DNA of 64,000 nucleotides from Aquibium pacificus (GTDB taxonomy: Bacteria; Pseudomonadota; Alphaproteobacteria; Rhizobiales; Rhizobiaceae), in the NCBI RefSeq assembly GCF_040839445.1, contig NZ_JBDPGJ010000002.1, forward strand, positions 992,001-1,056,000, read 5' to 3'. The position numbers and the translations under genes are program-made. The number at the start of each line of letters is the position of its first letter. Position 1 is the first letter of the stretch. Of this stretch, positions 45,378 through 54,580 are shown piece by piece. The notes below the pieces were generated by a model. That model ran no database searches, had not been told where the DNA came from, and saw only the letters and a program-made list of their open reading frames with translations.

Positions 45378-46778
45378 TTACGCCTCCGCCGGCACCTGAT
45401 AGTCGCGCGACCGGACCATCGGCAACAGCACCAGCCCGATTACGAAGAGAAGGATGATCGGCGTGACGCCGAGACGCTGGGCGTCCTGGGCGGAGAAGCC
45501 GAAGGCTTCCGAGGCGAAGAAGCCGGTGGCGAGCGCGACGGCGAAAGGTCCGATGAAGGTCGTCGCCTTGCCGGAGAGGGCGTAGAGGCCGAAGGCTTCC
45601 GTGACCCGCTCCTTGTCCACCTGATCGACCAGCAACGTGCGCGACGCGGCCTGCAGCGATCCGCCCGCCGCGCCGATCAGCGCGCCGGCGCAGTAGAAGA
45701 CGATGTCGGGAATGCCCGAGGCGTCTCCCGGAGCGGCCACCGTCACAAAGAGGACCTCCGTGTTCGTCGTCGAGATGACGATCAGGCAGCAGAACGCGAG
45801 CAGGGTGGCCGAGACCGCCACGACGAAGCGCGGGCCATACCGCTGGTCCAGGATGCCGCCGTACCATGCGCCGACCGCGCCGGTGAGGTTGGCGAGAATG
45901 CCGAAGATGCCGATCTGGATGATCGACCAGCCGAGCACGCCGGCGGCGTAGATGCCGCCGAAGGCGTAGAGCGCGTTCAACGCATCGCGGTAGAACATCG
46001 AGGACAGAAGGAAGCTGAAATAGCTACGCTGCGAGGGAAGCTGTTTCAGCGTGTCGCCGAGACGTCTTAGCCCGCGGCTCACCATGCCCTTGGCCGATGC
46101 GCGCCGGGCGACGTCGGGGGTGAAGAGGAACATCGGCAGCACGAAGACGACGTACCAGATCGCCGTGAACGGCCCGGCGGCGCGGTCGCCCTCGCGCATA
46201 GCGGGATCGAGCCCGAGGATCGGGTCGAGGCCGAGCAGGGTGCGGCCGCTCTCCGGCGATGCCGACATCAGGCCGAGTACGATCACCAGGGAGATCAGGC
46301 CGCCGGCATAGCCCAGGCCCCAGGCGGAGCCCGAGAGCCGGCCAAGTTCCGAACGCGGCACGAGCGTCGGCATCATGGCGTTGTTGAAGACGGCGGCGAA
46401 CTCCATGCCGAAGACGGCGAGCGCGATGAAGAACAGGACCATCGCCATGTTCTCTGCGCCCGGCACGGCGAACCAGAGCATCCAGCAGCCCACGACGCCG
46501 AGAATGGAGAAGGCGACGATCCAGGGCTTGCGCGGCCCTGCCGCGTCGGCGATTGCGCCGAGGACAGGCGAGGAGAGCGCGATCAGCAGGCCGCCCGCGC
46601 CCGTCGCATAGCCCCAGAGCTCCTGTCCGCGCGCCGCGTCCGGCGCGACGGCGGATGCGAAGTAGGGCGCGAAAACGAAGGTGATGATCAGCGTATGGAA
46701 GGGCTGCTGCGCCCAGTCGAAGAGCATCCAGCCCCAGATGCCGCGCCGCGACGCCCGGTCGCCAGTCCCGTCACTCAT
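45378..46778 (-). CDS. MFS transporter of the UMF1 family
   Basis: A 466-residue membrane protein with about 12 segments. The N-terminal GWMLFDWAQQPFHTLIITFVF is the FDWA hallmark of the UMF1 (Atg22-like) family, followed by SPVLGAIADAAGPRKPW. Members may export amino acids or other metabolites. It converges with purH (6-bp gap) and lies 31 bp downstream of gdh on the same strand, so co-transcription with glutamate dehydrogenase is possible. Confidence 0.88.
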   Translation of the reverse strand: MSDGTGDRASRRGIWGWMLFDWAQQPFHTLIITFVFAPYFASAVAPDAARGQELWGYATGAGGLLIALSSPVLGAIADAAGPRKPWIVAFSILGVVGCWMLWFAVPGAENMAMVLFFIALAVFGMEFAAVFNNAMMPTLVPRSELGRLSGSAWGLGYAGGLISLVIVLGLMSASPESGRTLLGLDPILGLDPAMREGDRAAGPFTAIWYVVFVLPMFLFTPDVARRASAKGMVSRGLRRLGDTLKQLPSQRSYFSFLLSSMFYRDALNALYAFGGIYAAGVLGWSIIQIGIFGILANLTGAVGAWYGGILDQRYGPRFVVAVSATLLAFCCLIVISTTNTEVLFVTVAAPGDASGIPDIVFYCAGALIGAAGGSLQAASRTLLVDQVDKERVTEAFGLYALSGKATTFIGPFAVALATGFFASEAFGFSAQDAQRLGVTPIILLFVIGLVLLPMVRSRDYQVPAEA

Positions 46779-46809
46779 TTCCGCCCTCCGCCCTGCCGGG
46801 CATGGATCG

Positions 46810-49800
46810 TCAGCCGGCGAGATCCGCCATGATGCCCGCCGCCACGGTGAGGCGCGACACGCTGATGTCGCCGCCCTCCGTCAGCGCCTGGAGCCTGTCG
46901 CGGGCACGCGCGAGCCGCTGTCCGCCGGCTTCGATCCAGGCCGCGACCGGATCCTCCTCGTTTCCATAGCCGGTCAGCACTGCCACCGCCATCCCACGCC
47001 GGGCGGCGCCGATCATGTCGTTGGCGCGCGAAAGCGCGAGCCCGTCGTAGTAGTCGGCGGGAACGACCGCGCGGGCCGCCTCCTCGATCCGGCCGATGCG
47101 GAAGGCTTCGCTGATCCGCAGGTAGATGCCGGCGGCGACCACGAGGTCGGCGCCGGCGTGGCGGGCGACAAGGTCGATATCGGGAATGAGCTCGGCCACA
47201 TGCAGGAAGGCCAGTCTTTCGGCCAGCGCGGAAGGGGCACCGGCATCGGTCAAGCGTGCCAGCCGCTCGGCCATCCGTTCCTTCAGGAATGCAGGCAGCA
47301 TGTCCGGCAGTTTCGGCTCCAGTGTCCCCCGAGCGCGGTGAAGTTCGTCGATCCTGCCGCTGACGGAGACGTCCCGGTCGGCGTTCTTCAGGTCCCAGTA
47401 GGAGGCGGCGTATATCAGCCGCACGACGGCCTGGTAGAAGGCGAGCTGCGCGGCTCCGTTCACATGGGTGTCGAGGGCGTCGATCTCGGCGAAGAGCGCC
47501 GGCAGTTCGAAGCCGTCTCGCACCACCGAGAAGGCCGCGACGACCTCGGAGGCTGGGCAGGCGGTGACGTCCTGCAGGCGGTTCACGAAGGAGGGGCCGC
47601 CGCGGTTGATGACGTCGTTGGCGAGCTGCGTGGCGATGATCTCGCGCCGCAGCCGGTGGCCTTCGATCTCGGCGCGATACTCCCTCGCCATCCGATCCGG
47701 GAAATAGGACAAAAGATCTTCATCGAAATGCGGCTCATCGGGCAGCTCGCTTTCGACGATGTCGGTGAAGAGCACGATCTTGGCATAGGCGAGCAGCACG
47801 CCGATCTCGGCGCGGGTCAGCGGTTCGCCGCGCGCGGAACGCTCGGCAAGGGCCGAGTCGCTCGGCAGGGTCTCCACGACCCGGTCGAGATCGCCGCTCG
47901 CCTCCAGTGCCGCCATGAAGCGCTGCTGGTGCGGCAGGTCGGCCATTCCGCGCAGTTGCGACAGCGAGATGGCGAGCGTCTGGTCGTAGTTGTTGCGCAG
48001 GACGAGTTCGCCCACCTCGCCCGTCATCTCGGCCAGGAACGCGTTTCGGTCTGGCCTGTTCAGCTTGCCGCTGCGCATGGCGGCGGCGAGCGCGATCTTG
48101 ATGTTGACCTCGACGTCGGAGGAATTCACCCCGCCAGAATTGTCGATGGCGTCCGAGTTGCAGCGCCCGCCGTGCAGGCCGTATTCAATGCGCGCGCGCT
48201 GGGTCATGCCGAGGTTGGCTCCCTCGCCCACCACCTTGGCGCCGATCTCGGGCGCGGTGACGCGGATCGCGTCGTTGGCGCGGTCGCCGACCTCCGGGTT
48301 GGATTCGGGAGTGGCGCGCACATAGGTGCCGATGCCGCCGAACCACAGAAGGTCCACCGGCGCCTTCAGGATGGCGTTCATGATCTCTGTCGGCGAGGCG
48401 ACGGTCTTGGTCATGCCTATCGCGCTCGCGGCGGCCTCCGTCAGGGTGATCGATTTCTGCGACCGCGGAAAGATGCCGCCGCCGGCCGAGATCGTCGACC
48501 GGTCGTAGTCCTGCCAACTGGAGCGGGGCAGGGCGAACATCCGCTCCCGCTCCGCGAAGGAGGCGGCCGGGTCCGGATCGGGATCGATGAAGATGTCGCG
48601 GTGGTCGAAGGCGGCGATGAGGCGGATTTCCTTCGACAGCAGCATGCCGTTGCCGAAGACGTCGCCCGACATGTCGCCGACGCCGACGACGGTGAAGGGT
48701 TCGTTCTGGATATCGCGGTTCATCTCGCGGAAGTGGCGCTTGACCGCTTCCCAGGCGCCGCGCGCGGTGATCCCCATCTTCTTGTGGTCGTAGCCGGCCG
48801 AGCCGCCGGATGCGAAGGCGTCGTCGAGCCAGAAATCATGCGCCTGGCTGATTTCGTTGGCGGTATCGGAAAAGGTTGCCGTGCCCTTGTCGGCCGCCAC
48901 GACGAAATAGGGATCGTCGCCATCGTGCCGGACCACGCCTTCGGGCGGAACCACACTGTCGCCCTTGAGATTGTCGGTGATCGACAGCAGGCTGGAGACG
49001 AAGTTGACGTAGGCCGCCTTGCCGGCCTGGAAAATCTCGTCGCGCGTACCGCCCTGCGGCAGTTGCTTGGGGAAGAAGCCGCCCTTGGCGCCCACCGGCA
49101 CGATGACGGCATTCTTCACCTGCTGCGCCTTGACCAGCCCCAGCACTTCGGTGCGGTAGTCCTGCGCCCGGTCAGACCAGCGCAGACCGCCGCGCGCCAC
49201 CGGCCCGAAGCGCAGGTGCACGCCCTCCACCTCGGGGCCGTAGACGAAGATCTCGCGCCACGGCTTCGGGTCGGGCAGCCCCGTCAACTGCCGCGAATCG
49301 AGCTTGAAGGCAAGCGAACGCGTCTTTCCCGACTCCGGGGGCTTGAAGCTGTTGGTCCGCAGCGTCGACTGGATCAGGTTCAGGATGCGGCGGATGATGG
49401 TGTCCTCGTCCAGGACCGGCACGTCGTCGAGCGCCGCCTCGATCCTGCCGGTGAGTTCCTGCTGGTCGTGCGCGGACGTGCCATGGGGAACGGCGGGATC
49501 GAAGCGGACCGTGAACAGCCGGAAGAGGTCGGCGGCGATCCGTGGATAGCGATTAAGCACCGCCGCGATGAAGTCCTGGCTCTGCGGAATGCCGGCCTGC
49601 TGGAGGTAGCGGCCGTAGGCGCGCAGAATGATGATCTCGCGCGAGCGCAGCCCCGCCGTCTGGACGAGCCCGTTGTAGCCGTCATTGTCGGCCTTGCGGT
49701 TCCACACCGCCAGGAAGACGTCCTCGAACAGCGCCCCGTCGATGGCGAGGTTCACCGGCTTGCCGTAGGCGCTTTCGAGTTCCATGTCGTGGATGAAGAC

Positions 49801-51588
49801 CTTGCCGCCGTCCTCCGGACCGGTCTCGAAGGTACGCTCGCTGATCACGCGGAAGCCCATGTTCTCCAGGAGCGGCACGCGTTGCGAGAGCGAGACGGCC
49901 GATGCGTGATGGAATATCTTCAGCGCGACCTGCTCCGGCGGCTGGTCGGCGTGGCGATAGAAGTCGATGGCGATCGGATTGGCGGCAGACAGGTCCCAGA
50001 TGCGGCCCGCGTCGGCCAGGGCCTCCAAGGGCGCGAAGCTGTTGCGGTAGGCTTCGGGAAAGCGCTGCGCGATGGCTGCGAAGCGCGGGTCGGCCCCGGC
50101 TTCGACCGCTGCCTCGCGAAGGACGTCGTCCCAGGTGCGGACGATGTCGCGGATCGCGGCCTCGATCGTGGCGGCTTCGATTGCCGGCGTCTTGCCGCCC
50201 GAGCGCCCGATGATGAAATGGACGCGTGCGAGGGAGCCTTCCGGGAAGGCCGGGTAGTATGCGGAGAGACGTCCTTCGTAGACGGTCTTCAGATAGTCTC
50301 CGATTTCGGCGCGGACGCGGGAATCGTAGCGGTCGCGCGGCACGAACACGATCACTGAGACGAAGCGGTCGAACTGGTCGACGCGGACGAGGACCCGCAC
50401 GCGTGGCCGCTCGCCGAGCGCCAGCACCGTCATGGCGTGCCGGCGCAACAGGTCCGTGTCCATCTGAAAGAGTTCGTCGCGCGGATAGGATTCCAGCACG
50501 TTGATCAGCGCCTTGCCGGAATGGTCGTTCTTGTCGAAGCCGGATGCGGCGATGACGGTCTCGGCCTTCGAGCGCAGATACGGAATTTTCAGGATCGAGC
50601 GCGTGTAGGCCGTCGAGGTGAACAGCCCGACGATTCGCAATTCGCCGGTGAGCTTCCCTTCGGGATCGAAGGTCTTGACGCCGACATAGTCGAGATAGGC
50701 CCGGCGGTGGACGAGCGAGCGGGCGTTCGCCTTGGTGACGATGAGCGGTTCGGGGCCGTTGAGGAACTCCAGGATCTCCGGCGTGGTCACCGAGGTCTGG
50801 GTGTTGCCGCGCAGCACGAGCAGGTTCGGATCCGATAGAATGCCGAGGCCGCGCTGGTCGGTCCTCTCGAGCGTTCCGCTGTTGCCTTCGCCGGTGAAGC
50901 TGTAACTGCGCATGCCGAGGAACGTGAAGTTGTCGTCGCGCAGCCATTCCAGGAATGCGACCGCTTCGGTCACGGCGCCCCGGTCGAGCGGGACGGGCAT
51001 GTAGCGGTAGTCGGAGATCGTGTGTTCCAGCCGGGCCAGCATGGGCTTCCAGTCGCCGACCGCCGCGCGGACCTGGGTCAGGACGCGTCCGATGCGTGTT
51101 TCGAGATCCTGCGCCTCCGTCTCGCTCATTGCCGCGACGTGGACGTGGATGACGCTCAGCCGGTCGCTTCCGTCGCTGGCGTCGGCCTCGCCCTCGATCG
51201 AACGGACCCCTTGGGCATCATGCGTGACGTAGATGACGGGATGCGTCACCAGCAAGGGCGCCACGCCACCTTCTCCGATCTCGCCCATGATCGAATCGAA
51301 CAGAAAGGGCATGTTGTCGTTGACGACGGTGATCACCGTCACCGGGCGATCCTCTCGCTCGACGCCGGATTGGTATTCGATCGCGACGATGCTCTCGCCC
51401 TTGTGGTGCCGTTCGACCGCCGCCCGGGCGAGTTCGGCGGCACGTTCGAGCATGGCCGCGTCATAGGCCGAGACGTCTTCGCGGGAGGCTCGCGAGAACA
51501 GCAGACCGGCGAAGCCGGCGAGCCTGGCAGCGTCGGACATGGTGGGATCGTTGTCGGCGTCAGTGCCGCCGCCGTCATGCGCCGCCAT
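46810..51588 (-). CDS. gdh: NAD-specific glutamate dehydrogenase, 180-kDa class
   Basis: A 1592-residue enzyme of the large (L_180) GDH type that oxidises glutamate to 2-oxoglutarate and ammonium with NAD. The N-terminal ~700 residues carry ACT-like regulatory regions; the catalytic part has FGPVARGGLRWSDRAQDYRT, VIVPVGAKGGFFPKQL and VGDMSGDVFGNGML; a long helical C-terminal domain follows. Length fits the class. GGAGG lies 7 nt before ATG 51588. It links amino-acid catabolism to the TCA cycle and, in Caulobacter, to division control. Confidence 0.96.
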   Translation of the reverse strand: MAAHDGGGTDADNDPTMSDAARLAGFAGLLFSRASREDVSAYDAAMLERAAELARAAVERHHKGESIVAIEYQSGVEREDRPVTVITVVNDNMPFLFDSIMGEIGEGGVAPLLVTHPVIYVTHDAQGVRSIEGEADASDGSDRLSVIHVHVAAMSETEAQDLETRIGRVLTQVRAAVGDWKPMLARLEHTISDYRYMPVPLDRGAVTEAVAFLEWLRDDNFTFLGMRSYSFTGEGNSGTLERTDQRGLGILSDPNLLVLRGNTQTSVTTPEILEFLNGPEPLIVTKANARSLVHRRAYLDYVGVKTFDPEGKLTGELRIVGLFTSTAYTRSILKIPYLRSKAETVIAASGFDKNDHSGKALINVLESYPRDELFQMDTDLLRRHAMTVLALGERPRVRVLVRVDQFDRFVSVIVFVPRDRYDSRVRAEIGDYLKTVYEGRLSAYYPAFPEGSLARVHFIIGRSGGKTPAIEAATIEAAIRDIVRTWDDVLREAAVEAGADPRFAAIAQRFPEAYRNSFAPLEALADAGRIWDLSAANPIAIDFYRHADQPPEQVALKIFHHASAVSLSQRVPLLENMGFRVISERTFETGPEDGGKVFIHDMELESAYGKPVNLAIDGALFEDVFLAVWNRKADNDGYNGLVQTAGLRSREIIILRAYGRYLQQAGIPQSQDFIAAVLNRYPRIAADLFRLFTVRFDPAVPHGTSAHDQQELTGRIEAALDDVPVLDEDTIIRRILNLIQSTLRTNSFKPPESGKTRSLAFKLDSRQLTGLPDPKPWREIFVYGPEVEGVHLRFGPVARGGLRWSDRAQDYRTEVLGLVKAQQVKNAVIVPVGAKGGFFPKQLPQGGTRDEIFQAGKAAYVNFVSSLLSITDNLKGDSVVPPEGVVRHDGDDPYFVVAADKGTATFSDTANEISQAHDFWLDDAFASGGSAGYDHKKMGITARGAWEAVKRHFREMNRDIQNEPFTVVGVGDMSGDVFGNGMLLSKEIRLIAAFDHRDIFIDPDPDPAASFAERERMFALPRSSWQDYDRSTISAGGGIFPRSQKSITLTEAAASAIGMTKTVASPTEIMNAILKAPVDLLWFGGIGTYVRATPESNPEVGDRANDAIRVTAPEIGAKVVGEGANLGMTQRARIEYGLHGGRCNSDAIDNSGGVNSSDVEVNIKIALAAAMRSGKLNRPDRNAFLAEMTGEVGELVLRNNYDQTLAISLSQLRGMADLPHQQRFMAALEASGDLDRVVETLPSDSALAERSARGEPLTRAEIGVLLAYAKIVLFTDIVESELPDEPHFDEDLLSYFPDRMAREYRAEIEGHRLRREIIATQLANDVINRGGPSFVNRLQDVTACPASEVVAAFSVVRDGFELPALFAEIDALDTHVNGAAQLAFYQAVVRLIYAASYWDLKNADRDVSVSGRIDELHRARGTLEPKLPDMLPAFLKERMAERLARLTDAGAPSALAERLAFLHVAELIPDIDLVARHAGADLVVAAGIYLRISEAFRIGRIEEAARAVVPADYYDGLALSRANDMIGAARRGMAVAVLTGYGNEEDPVAAWIEAGGQRLARARDRLQALTEGGDISVSRLTVAAGIMADLAG

Positions 51589-51695
51589 TGCATTTCCTCC
51601 GGGCAGTTCTTTTGGCTATCGTAACAGACAAAGTCGTGAATGCGACCCTGACGGCGCGCCGCGCGGCCAAAATGATACGGAGGGATGAAACGAAG

Positions 51696-52271
51696 ATGAC
51701 GGACATGAAAAGCAGGACTACGGCTCTCGATCTGCAGCCGGCCGCCGACCTGGGAGAGGGGACGAGGGCCTATTTCGCCAAGTGCGAGGAGAAGCTTGGC
51801 CTCGTCCCCAACGTTCTCCTCGCTTATGCGTTCGATGAAAAGAAGCTGCGCGCCTTCACCGACATGTACAACGATCTGATGCTCGGTGCCTCGGGGCTCT
51901 CGAAGCTCGAGCGCGAGATGATCGCGGTGGCGGTTTCGTCGGTGAACCACTGCTACTACTGCCTGACCGCGCACGGCGCAGCGGTGCGTCTACTGTCCGG
52001 TGATCCGAAGCTCGGCGAGATGATGGTGATGAACTATCGCGCCGCCGATCTCTCGCCGCGCCAGAAGGCGATGCTCGATTTCGCCGTGAAGCTCACCGAA
52101 ACGCCCGACAAGATGGAGGAGGCCGACCGCGCCGCGCTGCGCGAGGCGGGCTTCACGGACCGCGACATCTGGGACATCACCTCCACTGCGGCCTTCTTCA
52201 ACATGTCGAACCGGGTGGCCGCTGCGGTCGACATGCGCCCGAACGACGAATACCATGCCATGGCAAGGTAA
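51696..52271 (+). CDS. AhpD-like peroxidase-related enzyme
   Basis: A 191-residue all-helical carboxymuconolactone-decarboxylase-fold protein. The redox motif NHCYYCLTAHG gives C86, C89 and H93, with E73 upstream, as in AhpD-type alkylhydroperoxidases. It probably reduces peroxides with thiol reductant. The start MTDMKSRT was chosen for family length; a longer reading runs into the gdh promoter region. It is divergent from gdh. Confidence 0.88.
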   Translation: MTDMKSRTTALDLQPAADLGEGTRAYFAKCEEKLGLVPNVLLAYAFDEKKLRAFTDMYNDLMLGASGLSKLEREMIAVAVSSVNHCYYCLTAHGAAVRLLSGDPKLGEMMVMNYRAADLSPRQKAMLDFAVKLTETPDKMEEADRAALREAGFTDRDIWDITSTAAFFNMSNRVAAAVDMRPNDEYHAMAR

Positions 52272-52338
52272 CCACAAAATAGAGTATCGTGTATAAGTCG
52301 TCGGCTCGCAATGGGCGTTGAGGTTGGGGATATCTGAT

Positions 52339-52608
52339 ATGAGGGAAATTATCGCGGCAATGGCAATCCTGTTTGGAGCGCTGACTATGATGTCTCATGC
52401 TGCGGCTGCATCTAAGCAATTGCTGAAGCGTTTCAACTTCCAGCAGGGCAGCATAAGCTTCTATGTCGATAAGACTTGGAAAAACGTCCGCAACGGAAAA
52501 ACCGAGTCTGGCATATGGGAATGGCTCGATGCGAACCACGTATGTCCGGTGGAATGGACGTCAGAAAAGAGCAAGAAGCATTGCCGCTTCTACTACAAAG
52601 TTAAGTAG
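52339..52608 (+). CDS. Small secreted orphan protein, AT-richer than its surroundings
   Basis: An 89-residue protein with a signal sequence (REIIAAMAILFGALTMMSHAAA) and a basic mature part containing two cysteines (NHVCPVEWTSEKSKKHCRFYY). Codon use is visibly AT-richer (AAA, ATA, TCT) than neighbouring genes, suggesting recent acquisition. GGGGATATCTG precedes the ATG. The 3' end overlaps the tail-to-tail tetR gene by 8 bp. I do not recognise a family. Confidence 0.6.
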   Translation: MREIIAAMAILFGALTMMSHAAAASKQLLKRFNFQQGSISFYVDKTWKNVRNGKTESGIWEWLDANHVCPVEWTSEKSKKHCRFYYKVK

Positions 52609-53242
52609 TAGCTATCCTAGATAATCCGAGTAGCATGTGGGCCTCTATGTGCCCTCGGATACTCTCTTGCGCACCCTCCTCCTCGGTAATCAGGTAGAGG
52701 TCCACCAAGGTCCCGAGAAGTACGTTGAGAAAGTGCAGCGCGTCGTCGTCGCGGGCGGCACCGATGCCGAAGCGCGCGAGGAAGGGCGAGAGCAGATCCT
52801 GCGCGATGCGGTTGCGATTCTCGTCGTCGTCCTGCTCGACCGAGCGGATTCGGCGCATGGCCCGCAGCAAGGCGGCGTGGCCCGGAATGGCGCGCGCGGC
52901 GGCGAGATAGACGTCGAGCAGGTGCCGCGCGGCATTTTCCACGCCGATGTCCGGATCGAGTTCGGTGAGCTCTGCGCCGCACGCCTCGACGATCCGCAGG
53001 ACCGTCGCGTCGTACGCTGCCAGCAGCATGGCGTCCCGGTCGGCGAAGTAGCGATAGATCGTCCCCACTGCCACGCCCGTCTCGGCCGCGATGCGCGAGG
53101 TGGTCACCGCGGCCTCGCCTTCGGAGGCGGCCACCGCCTCGGTCGCAGCCAGAAGTGCCGCTTCGGTTCGCAGCGACCGCTTCTGCCGGGGCTTGCCCCG
53201 GGTATCCGCCGAAGGTCCGCCGCCGTTCAGCATCGTGCGCAT
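52601..53242 (-). CDS. TetR family transcriptional regulator
   Basis: A 213-residue repressor with the N-terminal helix-turn-helix TTSRIAAETGVAVGTIYRYFADRDAM and a variable ligand-binding C-terminal domain. It faces the beta-helix/cytochrome operon, and a perfect 6-3-6 palindrome lies 5 bp upstream of its start, so it very likely controls that operon and itself. ATG 53242 was chosen because upstream readings run across the palindrome. Confidence 0.88.
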   Translation of the reverse strand: MRTMLNGGGPSADTRGKPRQKRSLRTEAALLAATEAVAASEGEAAVTTSRIAAETGVAVGTIYRYFADRDAMLLAAYDATVLRIVEACGAELTELDPDIGVENAARHLLDVYLAAARAIPGHAALLRAMRRIRSVEQDDDENRNRIAQDLLSPFLARFGIGAARDDDALHFLNVLLGTLVDLYLITEEEGAQESIRGHIEAHMLLGLSRIATT

Positions 53243-53247
53243 GGAAA

Positions 53248-53262
53248 ATGAAACTCTTTCAT
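53248..53262. promoter_or_regulatory. Palindromic operator between tetR and the beta-helix operon
   Basis: ATGAAA and TTTCAT are exact inverted arms around CTC. The site is immediately upstream of TTGACT (53268-53273), the likely -35 of the rightward promoter, as expected for a TetR-type operator. Confidence 0.6.
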
Positions 53263-53267
53263 CTTTG

Positions 53268-53296
53268 TTGACTTGGCACCGGATCGGCGGCATCGT
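53268..53296 (+). promoter_or_regulatory. Putative promoter of the beta-helix/cytochrome operon
   Basis: TTGACT (53268-53273), 17-nt spacer, CATCGT (53291-53296). The -35 is good and the -10 weak, which suits a regulated promoter. Confidence 0.4.
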
Positions 53297-53326
53297 CAAG
53301 CTTTCTCGCGGAAGTGGAACAGCAAG

Positions 53327-54580
53327 ATGCAATCCGGTTCGATTTTACTGCGCACGACGAAGCCCATCTCCTCTGCGGTGTTTGCCCTGTGCCTCGCCGG
53401 TTCCGCCTTCGCGGCCGAAATCACCGTAGAGCACGGCGAAGGAGCCAGCGAGAGGCTGCTCGAGGCGCTGATCATGGCCCAGCCCGGCGATACGGTGATG
53501 ATCTCGGAAGGCAGGTACGAACTTACCGACGGTCTTTCCCTCGACGTCGACGACGTCACGGTGAGGGGCGCGGGCGCCGACCGGACGGTGCTCTCCTTCA
53601 AGGGCCAGACCGGATCGGGCGAGGGATTGCTGGTGACGTCCGACCGTGTGGTTCTGGAGGAATTCGCGGTCGAGGACACCAAGGGCGACGGCGTCAAGTC
53701 GAAGGGTTCCGACCAGATCACCTTTCGCAACCTGCGCGTGGAATGGACGGGCGGCCCGAAGGCCGAGAACGGCGCATACGGCGTCTACCCCGTCTCATCG
53801 AAGAACGTGCTGATCGAAGGCGTCACCGTACGCGGCGCATCGGACGCCGGCATCTATGTCGGCCAGAGCGAGAACATCATCGTGCGCAACAGCCGCGCCG
53901 AGTACAACGTCGCCGGCATCGAGATCGAGAACTCCTTCCGCGCCGACGTTCACCACAACGTCGCGGCCCACAACACCGGGGGTATCCTGGTTTTCGATCT
54001 CCCCAATCTGCCGGTACAGGGCGGCCACGACATCCGCGTCTTCGACAACGAGGTGGTGGACAACGACACGCCCAACTTCGCGCCGGAGGGCAACATGGTC
54101 GCCATCGTTCCGAAGGGCATGGGCATCATGGTCATGGCCAACCGCAACGTCCACGTCTTCAACAACAGGCTCGACGGTAACGCGACCGCGCACGTGCTCG
54201 TCGCCGCCTATCCGAACGAATACGAGGACGAGAACTACGTCTTCGTGCCGCGCGGCGTCTACGTCCACGACAACGTCTACGGCGAGGGCGGCTTCGAGCC
54301 GGACGGCGAGGTCGGCAAGACGATCTCGGACGTCTCGGGGACGCCGGTGCCGGACATCGTCTGGGACGGGGTAACCACGATCCCGGAGTATTTCTCCTGG
54401 ACTGCGAGCGAGAACGGCGTCTACGTCGAGGAAGCCGAAGGAACGACCTTCGTCAATCTGAAGATGATCTCGCAGCTGTTGCTGCCCTGGGGCTGGTGGC
54501 CGGACACCGACATCTCGTCCCGGGCCGGCTCCCTGCCCGAACCCGAACCGGTGAAGCTGCCTCAGGATGGCGGTGCGTGA
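53327..54580 (+). CDS. Secreted parallel beta-helix protein
   Basis: A 417-residue exported protein: signal sequence (PISSAVFALCLAGSAFA) followed by a right-handed beta-helix of pectate-lyase-like repeats (VTVRGAGADRTVL, NVLIEGVTVRGASDAGIYVG, NIIVRNSRAEYNVAGIEIEN, DVHHNVAAHNTGGILVFD). It is paired with a diheme cytochrome gene (GTGA overlap), an arrangement also known from Shewanella (SO2930-type cytochromes). Function is unknown; a surface or periplasmic carbohydrate-active or scaffold role is possible. Confidence 0.85.
   Translation: MQSGSILLRTTKPISSAVFALCLAGSAFAAEITVEHGEGASERLLEALIMAQPGDTVMISEGRYELTDGLSLDVDDVTVRGAGADRTVLSFKGQTGSGEGLLVTSDRVVLEEFAVEDTKGDGVKSKGSDQITFRNLRVEWTGGPKAENGAYGVYPVSSKNVLIEGVTVRGASDAGIYVGQSENIIVRNSRAEYNVAGIEIENSFRADVHHNVAAHNTGGILVFDLPNLPVQGGHDIRVFDNEVVDNDTPNFAPEGNMVAIVPKGMGIMVMANRNVHVFNNRLDGNATAHVLVAAYPNEYEDENYVFVPRGVYVHDNVYGEGGFEPDGEVGKTISDVSGTPVPDIVWDGVTTIPEYFSWTASENGVYVEEAEGTTFVNLKMISQLLLPWGWWPDTDISSRAGSLPEPEPVKLPQDGGA

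Noticed and set aside
46681..50358. Very long open frame on the plus strand opposite gdh
   Set aside because: It is the antisense shadow of a high-GC coding gene. The translation is rich in Arg/Gly/Ala/Asp/Val with no domain, while the minus strand gives an unmistakable glutamate dehydrogenase.
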